Notes: generated by a model from the letters alone, not told the origin. Shown: positions 25,195-33,293, counted from the stretch's first letter. The stretch: DNA of 64,000 bases from Arthrobacter sp. H-02-3 (GCF_003097355.1 NZ_PYUI01000001.1:62001-126000); one strand, 5' to 3'. Program-made: numbers and translations.

Positions 25195-25869
25195 GTGGGC
25201 GACAAGGCCAGGAAATCGGAACTCTTTGGGGAGTTCGCCCGGGTGGGCAAGGCTCTGGGCAACGGCAAGCGGCTGGAGCTGCTGGACCTGCTCAGCCAGG
25301 GGGAGCGCAGCGTGGAAACCCTCGCCGCAGCCGCCGGACTGGGGCTAAGCACCGCCTCGGCCCACCTGCAGGCCCTGCGCCAGGCCGGGCTGGTGACCAC
25401 GCGGCGGGACGGCAACCGGATCCACTACGACATCGCCGGCCCCGACATCCTGCGGCTCTACAGCCTGCTCCGGTCGGTTGCCCGGGAGCACGTGGCCGAC
25501 GTCGAACCCAAACGCGTCGCCTACCTGGGACTGGAGGGCGCGCGGGCCGACGAGGAGGAAGTCACCCGCGAAGACCTTCTCGCTCGCGCCGGTGCGGGAA
25601 CCGTGACGGTCCTCGATGTCCGCCCTGACGAGGAATATCACGCCGCCCACATCCCCGGAGCCGTCTCGATCCCGCTCGAGGAGCTCCGCGACAGGCTCTC
25701 CGAGCTGCCCAGGGACCGGGAGGTCGTCGCCTACTGCCGCGGCGCGTACTGCGTTTTGGCGTACGAAGCGGTGGACCTGCTGCACTCCGCCGGCCGGAGG
25801 GCCAGACGGCTGAACGAGGGAATGCTCGAATGGCGCCTCGGCGGCCTGCCCGTGGAAGCTGCCGCCTAG
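25195..25869 (+). CDS. ArsR-family regulator fused to a rhodanese domain
   Basis: A 224-residue protein from the GTG at 25195 (GGAGGA four bases ahead). The N-terminal winged helix (about 8-95) has the recognition stretch LSTASAHLQALRQAGLV; the C-terminal rhodanese domain (about 125-220) has the active-site loop CRGAYC with Cys181 and Cys186. The design suggests a repressor that senses persulfide or another sulfane sulfur through its own rhodanese cysteines, similar in idea to BigR/SqrR and CstR. It is divergent from the persulfide dioxygenase and is probably its repressor. Confidence 0.92.
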   Translation: MGDKARKSELFGEFARVGKALGNGKRLELLDLLSQGERSVETLAAAAGLGLSTASAHLQALRQAGLVTTRRDGNRIHYDIAGPDILRLYSLLRSVAREHVADVEPKRVAYLGLEGARADEEEVTREDLLARAGAGTVTVLDVRPDEEYHAAHIPGAVSIPLEELRDRLSELPRDREVVAYCRGAYCVLAYEAVDLLHSAGRRARRLNEGMLEWRLGGLPVEAAA

Positions 25870-25962
25870 ACAACTCAATCCCCCTGTCGCGCCGATGGTG
25901 GCCACAGCGTCTTTCGCAGCGGTCCTTAACCAGGAATCACGTCACAAGATGGAGGTCTTCGC

Positions 25963-26220
25963 ATGATGTATGGATGGAATGACGGCTGGGGAATCTGGGG
26001 GTGGGTACTGATGGCACTGATGATGCTGATCTTCTGGGGCGGAGTCGTGACCGTCGTGATCCTGCTGGTCCGCGGCCGGGGTCCCGAACTACCGGGTCCT
26101 TCCGGTCCCTATGGCGCGCCCCACGACGAGGCCGAACGGATCCTCAACGAACGTTTTGCCCGCGGGGAAATCGACGAAACTGAGTTCGCCGCGCGCCGCG
26201 CGGCTCTCAGGCGGAAGTAA
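25963..26220 (+). CDS. SHOCT-domain small membrane protein
   Basis: An 85-residue protein: Trp/Met-rich N-terminus (MMYGWNDGWGIWGW), one membrane helix (about 14-37), a Pro/Gly linker, and a C-terminal SHOCT motif (AERILNERFARGEIDETEF). GGAGG lies before the ATG. Its stop overlaps the cupredoxin ATG by one base. SHOCT pieces are thought to serve in oligomerisation; small proteins of this kind are common next to copper exporters in actinobacteria. Confidence 0.88.
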   Translation: MMYGWNDGWGIWGWVLMALMMLIFWGGVVTVVILLVRGRGPELPGPSGPYGAPHDEAERILNERFARGEIDETEFAARRAALRRK

Positions 26221-26780
26221 TGACGCCCCTTTCCCGGCGGAGCCAGCTGCTGATCGGGATCCTGGCCACGCTGGCCCTCACGGCGCTGTCCATCGCCGCC
26301 GTTGCGGTCCTTGCCGTGCCAGGTGCCGGCCGCGGCTTCGCCAACAATGCCGGCTGCGCAGCTCCCGGCATTCCTGGAACCGTCGTCAACGTCGCCGCGA
26401 CCGACATGGGCGGTCCGATGATGGGTGGACCCGGACGAATGGGAGGCATGCGGTTGACCGCCGATCGAACGACTGTCCCGCACGGCCGCGTGAGCTTCCT
26501 GGTCGCCAACGCAGGGCGCTACACCCATGAGATGGTGATCCTGCCGCTGCCCGACACCCAGATTGCCGGGACCCGGGCCGTCGGAGGGGACGGGAAGATC
26601 GACGAGGCAGGCAGCCTTGGCGAGGCCTCTGCCACCTGCGCCGAAGGCGCCGGGCAGGGCATTCTTCCCCGCAGTTCCGGCTGGGTCACGGTGGACCTGC
26701 CGCCGGGGCGCTATGAACTGCTCTGCAACTTCGCCGGCCACTACACCGCCGGCATGTACACCCAGCTCACCGTCACCTGA
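26220..26780 (+). CDS. membrane-anchored cupredoxin (blue copper protein)
   Basis: A 186-residue protein with an N-terminal signal/anchor helix (about 10-33), a Met/Gly-rich stretch (DMGGPMMGGPGRMGGM, about 62-77) and a cupredoxin domain. The type-1 copper ligands are visible: His103 (RYTHEM), Cys169, His174 and Met179 (LLCNFAGHYTAGM). It should bind copper outside the membrane for electron transfer or copper handling. The Met-rich loop before the domain may bind Cu(I). Coupled to the SHOCT gene by a 1-nt overlap. Confidence 0.9.
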   Translation: MTPLSRRSQLLIGILATLALTALSIAAVAVLAVPGAGRGFANNAGCAAPGIPGTVVNVAATDMGGPMMGGPGRMGGMRLTADRTTVPHGRVSFLVANAGRYTHEMVILPLPDTQIAGTRAVGGDGKIDEAGSLGEASATCAEGAGQGILPRSSGWVTVDLPPGRYELLCNFAGHYTAGMYTQLTVT

Positions 26781-26850
26781 CATACCTCCGGCAAGCACGA
26801 GTCTCAGACAACGAGCACCGTTCTGCAGCGTCGGTGTCCCGTGGGGCGGG

Positions 26851-27210
26851 TCAGTCGTGGGCGGGTTCGCCGGTGACTTTGTGGTCGGCGTGGTTCAGGC
26901 CCTCCATGACGAGGCGGGTCAGGTGTCCGTCGGCGATGCTGTACACGACGCGGCGGCTCTCTTTTTGCGTTCTGACGAGTCCGCTGAAGCGCAGCTTGGC
27001 CAGATGCTGGCTGACCGAGGTCCGGGACGCCCCGGTGCGCTCCACGAGGGACGTCACATCCGAGGGTTCCTGGGCCAGGAGCCAGAGGATATGCAGCCGG
27101 GTGGGGTCAGAGAGCATCCGGAACGTGGCCGTGGCGGTGTCGAGCCGGCGGGAGTCAGGAGCTTCGTCGTGGTGGAGGCTGGGTGCGCCGGCGCGTTGCA
27201 CGCTGTCCAC
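26851..27210 (-). CDS. ArsR/SmtB-family metal sensor, NmtR/CzrA-type alpha-5 site
   Basis: A 119-residue repressor from a GTG (AAAGGG upstream). The winged-helix core has SRTSVSQHLAKLRFSGLV. The last helix carries Asp94, His96, His107 and His110, exactly the D-x-H-x10-H-x2-H pattern of alpha-5 sites in SmtB, CzrA and NmtR, which bind Zn, Co or Ni; N-terminal His13/His14 could add ligands as in NmtR. It follows the MFS gene by 4 nt and is therefore co-transcribed with it and likely represses it. Confidence 0.92.
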   Translation of the reverse strand: MDSVQRAGAPSLHHDEAPDSRRLDTATATFRMLSDPTRLHILWLLAQEPSDVTSLVERTGASRTSVSQHLAKLRFSGLVRTQKESRRVVYSIADGHLTRLVMEGLNHADHKVTGEPAHD

Positions 27211-27214
27211 CCGA

Positions 27215-28444
27215 TCACCCTTTCGCGGTCGCCGGCGCGGGGCCGGTCCTTGATGTTGCGGGCCAGAATCTCAGGGCCGCCACGGTACTTATTGTAGCCA
27301 CCGCCGCGAGGACGGCGGCCGCGGCGGGCTGACCGGCAGCGGCTCCGACCCAACCTGCGGCCGGATAGGTGATGATGAAGCACGCGTGGGAGAGCGAGAA
27401 CTGGGCGGTAAAGATATAGGACCGGGTGCTGTCCGTCGCGGCGCGGCGCAGCAGCCGGGCCGAGGGGGTGCTAATCATCGACGTTCCGGCTCCGAGCACC
27501 ACCCACAGACCCAGCAGCACAGGCCAGGGCCCGGATACTGCCAGGAGCACGAAGGCCCCGGCCAGGCCGAGGGAGAGCAACACCGCGCCTGCCCTCATTA
27601 ACGTGCGGTCCGAGGTCCGGTCCAGAATTCTGGGGGCCGTCAGGGCGATGACCATGGACCCCGCACCGAAACAGGCCAGGGCGATGGCGACATCGGCATT
27701 GGACCCGCCGAAGAGCTCCCGGGCGTAGACCACGGTGTTGACCAGCACCAGGGCCGTGGCGGCCGCCACGACAAGGTTCAAGGCCATCAGCCCCCGCAAT
27801 TCCGGCGTCCTGGCAAATATCCGGGCGCCCAGGGTGGTCCGGTGCCACAACGTCCCCTCCAGAAGCGCCGCATGCGCCGCCGGCAGCCTGGTGGTCACCA
27901 CCAGCGCCGCTGAGAACAGAAAGCCGGCCACGGTTCCCAGGAACAGCTCATGGAAGGACAGCACCGTCAGCAGCGCTGCCGCCAGGGCCGGACTGACCAA
28001 GGATTCCAGGTCGTAGGCCAGACGCGAGAGCGACAGGGCCCGCGTGTAGTGCCGCTCATCGGGCAGCACGACCGGGATCAGGGCCTGGAAGGCGGGCGTG
28101 AAGGTCGCCGAGGCGCTCTGCAGCACGAAGACCAGCGCATAGATCTGCCAGACCTGGTCCACCATCGGAAGCATCAATGCGATCCCGGCACGGATCAGAT
28201 CCGCGCCGACCAGCACTGCCTTCTTGGGCAGCCGCTCCACCAGGGCAGCCATCAGGGGTGCGACGAAGACATAGGCCAGCATTTTGATCGTCAGCGCCGT
28301 CCCGAGAACGGCTCCGGCTTCCCCGCCAGCCAGATCAAAGGCCAGCAGGCCCAACGCCACCGTGAGAAGACCCGTGCCGAGCAGGGCAACGATCTGCGCC
28401 GAAAAGAGCTTCCGGTAGGCAGGAACAGCCAGCACTTCAAGCAA
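27215..28444 (-). CDS. MFS efflux protein paired with NmtR/CzrA-type sensor
   Basis: A 409-residue 12-TM major facilitator starting at a TTG (28444) with AGGAG five bases ahead. It resembles NreB/enterobactin-exporter-type carriers (N-terminal AVPAYRKLFSAQIVALLGTG; FGGSNADVAIALACFGAGSM in the second half). The linked ArsR with a D-x-H-x10-H-x2-H site suggests export of Ni, Co or Zn. An inverted repeat at 28475-28490 lies just upstream. Confidence 0.88.
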   Translation of the reverse strand: MLEVLAVPAYRKLFSAQIVALLGTGLLTVALGLLAFDLAGGEAGAVLGTALTIKMLAYVFVAPLMAALVERLPKKAVLVGADLIRAGIALMLPMVDQVWQIYALVFVLQSASATFTPAFQALIPVVLPDERHYTRALSLSRLAYDLESLVSPALAAALLTVLSFHELFLGTVAGFLFSAALVVTTRLPAAHAALLEGTLWHRTTLGARIFARTPELRGLMALNLVVAAATALVLVNTVVYARELFGGSNADVAIALACFGAGSMVIALTAPRILDRTSDRTLMRAGAVLLSLGLAGAFVLLAVSGPWPVLLGLWVVLGAGTSMISTPSARLLRRAATDSTRSYIFTAQFSLSHACFIITYPAAGWVGAAAGQPAAAAVLAAVATISTVAALRFWPATSRTGPAPATAKG

Positions 28445-28474
28445 CGGGACTCCTCAGATGAACAAACATACTCA

Positions 28475-28490
28475 ACAGGTGCTTACCTGT
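28475..28490. promoter_or_regulatory. inverted repeat upstream of MFS/ArsR unit
   Basis: ACAGGT and ACCTGT are perfect 6-bp arms 4 nt apart, 31 nt before the TTG start of the MFS gene. Likely operator of the co-transcribed NmtR/CzrA-type sensor. Confidence 0.55.
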
Positions 28491-28621
28491 GCACCTATTA
28501 GAGTAGCCCATTTGCTCCCGTTGAACCGCTCCCGCAATCCGGCGCTCTTCTTGCGCCGGCCGTGCTGCCACGGTCCGGGCGGCTCGTTCCGGATCGGGGT
28601 CCCGGAGGGCATCAAGGCGGC

Positions 28622-28637
28622 ACTCAATTGTTTGAGT
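28622..28637. promoter_or_regulatory. inverted repeat upstream of cmtR
   Basis: ACTCAA and TTGAGT are perfect 6-bp arms around TTGT, 26 nt before the cmtR ATG. The half-site TCAA..TTGA is typical for CadC/CmtR-type operators. Confidence 0.7.
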
Positions 28638-28662
28638 ACATTCGCGCGTGTACTGTGGAGCC

Positions 28663-28989
28663 ATGGAAACCCTCACGCACGCCCCGGTGCTGGCACGGTT
28701 CGGCTACGCCGTCTCCGATCCGACCCGGGCCCGGATACTGCTGGCGCTGGCCGAGGCGCCGGCCTATCCGTCCGACCTGGCCGACTCCCTCGGTGTCTCG
28801 CGGCAAAGCATGTCGAACCATCTGACGTGCCTGCGCGGCTGCGGCCTCGTGGTAGCCGTCCCCGACGGACGGCGGACCCGGTACGAACTCGCCGACGCCC
28901 GGCTCGGCCACGCCATCGGCGACCTGATCGGCGTCGTCCTCGCGGTGGACCCGGCCTGCTGCGCCCCGGACGGGACGTGCCTGAAATGA
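28663..28989 (+). CDS. cmtR: Cd/Pb-sensing ArsR-family repressor CmtR
   Basis: A 108-residue repressor. The recognition helix segment SNHLTCLRGCGLVVA matches Mycobacterium CmtR, with Cys56 and Cys60 at the positions of its Cd ligands; the third ligand is supplied by the C-terminal tail (CC at 99-100 or Cys106 in DPACCAPDGTCLK). Start at METLTHAPVLARFG. The stop overlaps the following transporter start (ATGA), and a TCAA/TTGA inverted repeat sits in the promoter, so it should repress its own operon until Cd or Pb binds. Confidence 0.93.
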   Translation: METLTHAPVLARFGYAVSDPTRARILLALAEAPAYPSDLADSLGVSRQSMSNHLTCLRGCGLVVAVPDGRRTRYELADARLGHAIGDLIGVVLAVDPACCAPDGTCLK

Positions 28990-29837
28990 CCGCCCTCGAA
29001 CTGGGACCGAGCCCCGTCCGCCGCGCCGTGCTCAGCCGGCGCATCCGGCTCTTTGCCGCCGCGACCATCACTTACAACATGATCGAGGCCGTCGTCGCCC
29101 TCTGGGCGGGCGGCGTCGCCGACTCCTCTGCCCTGATCGGCTTCGGCCTGGATTCGGTGATCGAGGTGGCGTCCGCCGTCGCCCTGTCCTGGCAGTTTTC
29201 CGCCAAAGATCCGGAGCGGCGCGAGCACCTGACCCTGCGGCTCATCGCGATCTCCTTCTTCGCCCTCGCCGCCTTCGTCACCTTCGATTCCGTCACCTCG
29301 CTGGCCGGCGGCGGCGAGGCGCAGCAATCCACGCCCGGCATCATCATCGCGGCACTCAGTCTCGCCATCATGCCCGTGCTGTCCTGGCTGCAGCGCCGCG
29401 CCGGCCGGGAGCTCGGATCCCGGACGGCGGTGGCGGACTCCAAACAGACCCTGCTCTGCACCTACCTTTCCGCCGTCCTGCTGATCGGGCTGGTACTGAA
29501 CAGCACACTGGGCTGGTGGTGGGCCGACGCCGGCGCCGCACTGGTCATCGCCGTGATCGCCGTCCGCGAAGGCACCAACGCCTGGAAAGGCGACGTCTGC
29601 TGCACCGTCCCCCACGCCGCCGCGCTCACCGACGGCGCACCGGACGACTGCTGCGAGATCACCGGCCCGGGTAAGACCACAGATCACGACGGCGGCCCCG
29701 CTGATCCGGCACCACGCGACGCATCGGCGGAGGACCTCGTGGCGGATGAACCGTCCGCCTGCTGCGAAGGCTGCGCTTCCACTCCAGGACCGGCGGCCGC
29801 GACGCTTGGCCCGAATCTGGGCCGCAGGAACGCCTGA
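28986..29837 (+). CDS. cation diffusion facilitator-like transporter with Cys-pair tail
   Basis: A 283-residue protein with six membrane segments of the CDF/TMEM163 type (HxxxD-like residues replaced by DSSALIGFGLDS and the later DSKQTLLCTYLS, WWWADAGAAL). It lacks the usual C-terminal cytoplasmic dimer domain; instead the last 75 residues carry three Cys pairs: DVCCTV, DDCCEI and SACCEGC. Coupled to cmtR by a 4-nt overlap, so the substrate is probably Cd or Pb. The start at 28986 is fixed by that overlap; upstream in-frame sequence is a shadow of cmtR. Confidence 0.9.
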   Translation: MTALELGPSPVRRAVLSRRIRLFAAATITYNMIEAVVALWAGGVADSSALIGFGLDSVIEVASAVALSWQFSAKDPERREHLTLRLIAISFFALAAFVTFDSVTSLAGGGEAQQSTPGIIIAALSLAIMPVLSWLQRRAGRELGSRTAVADSKQTLLCTYLSAVLLIGLVLNSTLGWWWADAGAALVIAVIAVREGTNAWKGDVCCTVPHAAALTDGAPDDCCEITGPGKTTDHDGGPADPAPRDASAEDLVADEPSACCEGCASTPGPAAATLGPNLGRRNA

Positions 29838-29839
29838 GC

Positions 29840-30154
29840 ATGCCTTACGAGCTGCGCACAATCCCGGAGTGCCCCAACAGCGGCCCGGCCCTGGAGCTGT
29901 TCCGAGAGGTTCTTGCCGCCGAAGGGCAGGACACGGAACCCCTGACCGTCCGTGAGGTGGTCTCCGAAACCGAGGCCCAAGACCTCCGATTCCACGGTTC
30001 CCCCTCCTTCGTCGCGGACGGACGCGACCTGTTTCCGGCGGAATCCGCCCCGGCCCTGAGCTGCCGCCTCTACAACACCGGGCACGGCCTAGCGGGACTT
30101 CCCTCCGCCGAATCCTTGCGCACCGCGATCCGCAGCCGCCATTCCCAACTATGA
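29840..30154 (+). CDS. thioredoxin-fold-like small protein of the cmtR operon
   Basis: A 104-residue protein, 2 nt after the transporter. It starts MPYELRTIPECPNSGPALELF, with one Cys at the place of a thioredoxin active site (CPNS rather than CxxC), a cis-Pro-like HGSPSFVADGRDLF and a second Cys in ALSCRLYNT. It resembles glutaredoxin-like proteins found beside mercury and cadmium genes. It may reduce or carry metal-thiolates; the function is inferred. Confidence 0.8.
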   Translation: MPYELRTIPECPNSGPALELFREVLAAEGQDTEPLTVREVVSETEAQDLRFHGSPSFVADGRDLFPAESAPALSCRLYNTGHGLAGLPSAESLRTAIRSRHSQL

Positions 30155-30203
30155 CCCGTCACCGGCATCATCCCACCGAACCACACACCCTGGAGACACA
30201 CGC

Positions 30204-31121
30204 ATGAGCGGTCACGACCACGACCACGGCGCGGCCGCAGCGGGCAACCGGAGCAAACTGATCCTCGTCTTTGCCATCACCTTCACCGTGATGATCGCGG
30301 AGATCATCGGCTCCTTCCTCACCGGCAGCCTGGCGCTCCTGGCCGACGCCGGCCACATGTTCACCGACTCGACCGGGCTGCTGATCGCCCTGATCGCCGC
30401 CTCACTGGCCCTGAAACCGGCCACGGCCAAACGGACCTGGGGGTACAAGCGCGCCGAGATCATCGCAGCGGCCGGGCAGGCTGCCCTGCTGCTGGGCGTC
30501 GGCGGCTTCGTCATCGTCGAGGGCATCCGCCGCCTCATCGAGCCTCCCGAAATCGGCGGCTCGACGATGCTTTGGTTCGGCATCATCGGCCTCGCCGGCA
30601 ACGCCGTCGGACTGATGGTTCTGGCCTCGGGCCGGAACCACAACTTCAACATGAAGGCCGCCTTCCTGGAGGTGCTCAACGACGCCCTCGGCTCCGTGGC
30701 CGTCATCGCGGCTGCCATCATCATCGCCGTCACCGGCTGGGTCCAGGCCGACGCCGTCGTATCCATACTGATCGGCGTCCTGATCATCCCCCGCACGCTG
30801 AAGCTGCTCCGCGATACCGTCAACGTGCTCATGGAAAACGCCCCCCAGGGCCTGGACATGGCCCAGGTCCGCGATCACATCCTCGCCGTGCCGCACGTCA
30901 TCGACGTCCATGACCTGCACGCCTCCCTGGTCGCCTCGGGCACAGCCGTCCTCTCCGCCCACGTCACCGTCGAAGACACCTGCATGACCGACGGTCACGC
31001 CGCCGCCATCCTGGCCGACCTGCAGCACTGCGTGGCCGAACACTTCGACGTCAGCGTCGAACACTCCACCTTCCAGATCGAACCCGCCGCCCACCGCGAC
31101 CAGGAAAGCATCCACCACTGA
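30204..31121 (+). CDS. czcD: CzcD-type cation diffusion facilitator
   Basis: A 305-residue CDF exporter with a His-rich N-terminus (MSGHDHDHG), six membrane helices and a C-terminal cytoplasmic domain. The helix-2 metal motif LLADAGHMFTD supplies HxxxD. In helix 5 the usual HxxxD is ExxxD (FLEVLNDALGS), which could alter metal choice (Zn, Cd, Co). The C-terminal domain has several His (VIDVHDLHA, SAHVTVEDT). GGAGAC precedes the ATG. The stop overlaps the DsbA-like gene by one base, and the upstream operon is cmtR-controlled. Confidence 0.93.
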   Translation: MSGHDHDHGAAAAGNRSKLILVFAITFTVMIAEIIGSFLTGSLALLADAGHMFTDSTGLLIALIAASLALKPATAKRTWGYKRAEIIAAAGQAALLLGVGGFVIVEGIRRLIEPPEIGGSTMLWFGIIGLAGNAVGLMVLASGRNHNFNMKAAFLEVLNDALGSVAVIAAAIIIAVTGWVQADAVVSILIGVLIIPRTLKLLRDTVNVLMENAPQGLDMAQVRDHILAVPHVIDVHDLHASLVASGTAVLSAHVTVEDTCMTDGHAAAILADLQHCVAEHFDVSVEHSTFQIEPAAHRDQESIHH

Positions 31122-31810
31122 TGACACAAACCACGACCGCCCCCGCCCCACCGGACCCCGCAAAAAAGGTCCGCCTGGTCCTCTGGATCCTCCTGGGAGT
31201 CATCGTCACCGCCGGCGTGACCTGGTACGCGGTCTTCACCGCCGCCAGGCCGTCACCGCCGGCGCCGCAGCCGGCCGCCGACGCGCAGCTGGTCCGAAAC
31301 GACAGCCACCGCGTCACCACACCCGCCACAGAGAAGGCCCAGCTGGTCGAGTTCCTGGACTTCGAATGTGAATCCTGCCGGGCAGCGCAGCCGCTCGTGG
31401 AGGACCTGAAGAAAGAATTCGGCGACCGGATCACCTTCGTCAACCGCTACTTCCCGCTACCCGGACACCGGAACTCCGGCACCGCAGCCCTGGCCGTGGA
31501 AGCCGCCGCGCAGCAGGACCAGTACGAGCAGATGTACGCCAAAATGTTCGAAACCCAGCCGCAATGGGGCGAAAAGCAGGACTCCCAGGCACCCCTGTTC
31601 AGAACTTACGCGCAGGAACTGGGACTGGACCTTGCCAAGTATGACGCCGCCGTGGCGGACGAGAAGACCATTGACCGGATCCGCAAAGACGTCGCCGACG
31701 GCAAGGCGCTGGGAGTGACCGGCACCCCGACGTTCTTCCTCAACGGCCAAATGCTGACGCTTAGTACCGAGGCGGACTTCCGGCAGAAACTCACCGACGC
31801 CGCCAAATAG
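31121..31810 (+). CDS. DsbA/ScoI-like membrane-anchored thiol oxidoreductase
   Basis: A 229-residue protein with an N-terminal anchor (about 16-40), a Pro/Ala linker and a DsbA-type thioredoxin fold. The active site is CESC (FECESCRAAQP) and the cis-Pro loop is GVTGTPTFFLNG. It should act outside the membrane in disulfide formation or metal-thiol chemistry. The 1-nt overlap with czcD couples the two, an uncommon partnership for a CDF pump. Confidence 0.93.
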   Translation: MTQTTTAPAPPDPAKKVRLVLWILLGVIVTAGVTWYAVFTAARPSPPAPQPAADAQLVRNDSHRVTTPATEKAQLVEFLDFECESCRAAQPLVEDLKKEFGDRITFVNRYFPLPGHRNSGTAALAVEAAAQQDQYEQMYAKMFETQPQWGEKQDSQAPLFRTYAQELGLDLAKYDAAVADEKTIDRIRKDVADGKALGVTGTPTFFLNGQMLTLSTEADFRQKLTDAAK

Positions 31811-31946
31811 GCGGCCCCGGTGACTCCCGGCCACTAACGCCGGCCGTGGCTGCCCTGCGAAAGCTGGCGGCCACCCGAGGGCCACGCATCCCCGGATCCC
31901 CTACCCTCGATAAGCCCCCGCCCCCGACGGAAAGGAGCGGCGCACC

Positions 31947-32700
31947 ATGACCCGACACCCTGCGCCGTTCCGCCTGCCGCGCAGCGCCGCCGTCACGGCG
32001 GTCATCCTCGCCCTGGCCACAGGGGCCCATACGCTGGCCGGCGGGCAACTCCCGCCCGCGCCGGTGATGGACGCATGTACGGCCCTTGTTCTGCTCGGCG
32101 TTGTTCTCCTGACCCGGTGGAAATTGACGGCCACGGCACTGGCCGGGATTCTCTCCGCCGGACAGTGGATGCTGCACGCGGCATTCTCCGTCCTGTCGGA
32201 ATCATCCCCGGCGGGGCCGGCACCGGTCCGCCATCTGCACACAGCCGCGGCCGTCGGAATGCCCGCGGCGCATGACCTGCCGCACAGCCACCTGCCGGCA
32301 GACCTTGATCCGACCATGCTCGGCGCCCACATCCTGGCCACACTCGTCACGGCGGCGCTCCTGGCCAGGGGCGAGGCAGCATTGGGGGCCCTGGCAGCCT
32401 GGCTCCGACCTTGCGCCGGGATCCCGGCAGTCCCGATCCTGGCGACGTCGCCGAAGATCTCCCCGGCTCCGAGACGCGCCCTAGTGCGCCGGTGGCGGGC
32501 CCTCCGCCGGCATCCCCTGCGGGGTCCGCCCCCGGCCGCCTGCCGCCGACGGCACCGGCTGTTCCCCCGGCCCGATCCACCGCCGCCGCTCCCCGCCCCC
32601 TGGCATCCCGGGGCGCCGCCCGGCCGGCGAAGCAGACCCCGAGCCCGTCGTGCAGATCTGCAGCCCAGAGCCATCTCCCATGAAGGAACAAGAACCCCCA
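31947..32700 (+). CDS. membrane protein preceding copC; no stop before copC (possible fusion or read-through)
   Basis: GGAGCGG precedes the ATG. The first 155 residues give a credible membrane protein: segments SAAVTAVILALATGAHTL, ACTALVLLGVVLL, ALAGILSAGQWMLHAAF and GAHILATLVTAALLA, with His-rich loops (VRHLHTAAA, HDLPHSHLP) that may bind copper. After AAWLRP the frame becomes Arg/Pro-rich and never meets a stop; it runs in frame into copC at 32701. Either the natural stop (expected near 32550 to 32690) was lost, giving a 448-residue fusion to 33293, or a frameshift near 32405 leads to the other frame that stops at 32683. Confidence 0.65.
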
Positions 32701-33293
32701 TGCACGCACGACTCACATTCAAGGCCCGCATCCGGCTGGCCGCCATCGCCGCCATCCTGATCCCCGCTGCGACAGCCGCCTCACCGGCCCTGGCGCATGA
32801 CTCACTCTCATCCACCAGCCCGGCCCGGGACGCCGTCATCACCCACGCCCCCGAGACGGTGTCCCTGACACTGTCCGAGCCGCCGGCCGATTCCAAGAAC
32901 CTGAACCTCAGCACCATCATCGTCACGGACGGCGCAGGCAAGACCGTCAGCGACGGCAAGGTGACCGTCTACGGCCCGACGCTGTCCACCAACCTCACCG
33001 AGGGAAGCCCGGGAACCTACAAGGTACTGTGGCGGGCCGTCTCCTCCGACGGACACCCGATCGAAGGAAACTACACATTGACCATCCAGGCACCCGCCGG
33101 ACAATCCGCCACCCCGTCGATCCCGGCGTCGCCGGCAGCTGCGCCGTCAGCCTCGCCGGCTGCGTCAACGACGGCGGAGCGTCCTAACAACGACGGCGCC
33201 CCGCTGGCCCTGGGGATCGCGGCAATGATTCTTGCCGCCGCGGTCGGTGCAGTACTGGTACTGCGCAACAGGCGAAAGAACACCGGGGCCTGA
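32701..33293 (+). CDS. copC: CopC-domain copper-binding protein with C-terminal TM anchor
   Basis: A 197-residue protein if started at MHARLTFKARIRLAAIAA: signal peptide with likely cleavage LA-HDS, giving the N-terminal His typical of CopC Cu(II) sites, then the CopC beta-sandwich (about 33-125) with VSLTLSEPPAD and VSSDGHPIEGNY containing the other conserved His, a Ser/Ala/Pro linker and a C-terminal membrane helix (about 165-185). GAAGGAAC precedes the ATG at a rather long distance. It binds copper at the outer face of the membrane. Its frame is continuous with the membrane protein before it. Confidence 0.92.

Noticed and set aside
26563..27297. 244-codon plus-strand frame over the cupredoxin end and ArsR gene
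   Set aside because: It is out of frame with the cupredoxin and antisense to the ArsR gene; no coherent domain.
28458..28985. Long N-terminal extension of the CDF-like transporter
   Set aside because: The extension covers cmtR in another frame and the cmtR promoter; the ATG at 28986 overlapping the cmtR stop is the natural start.
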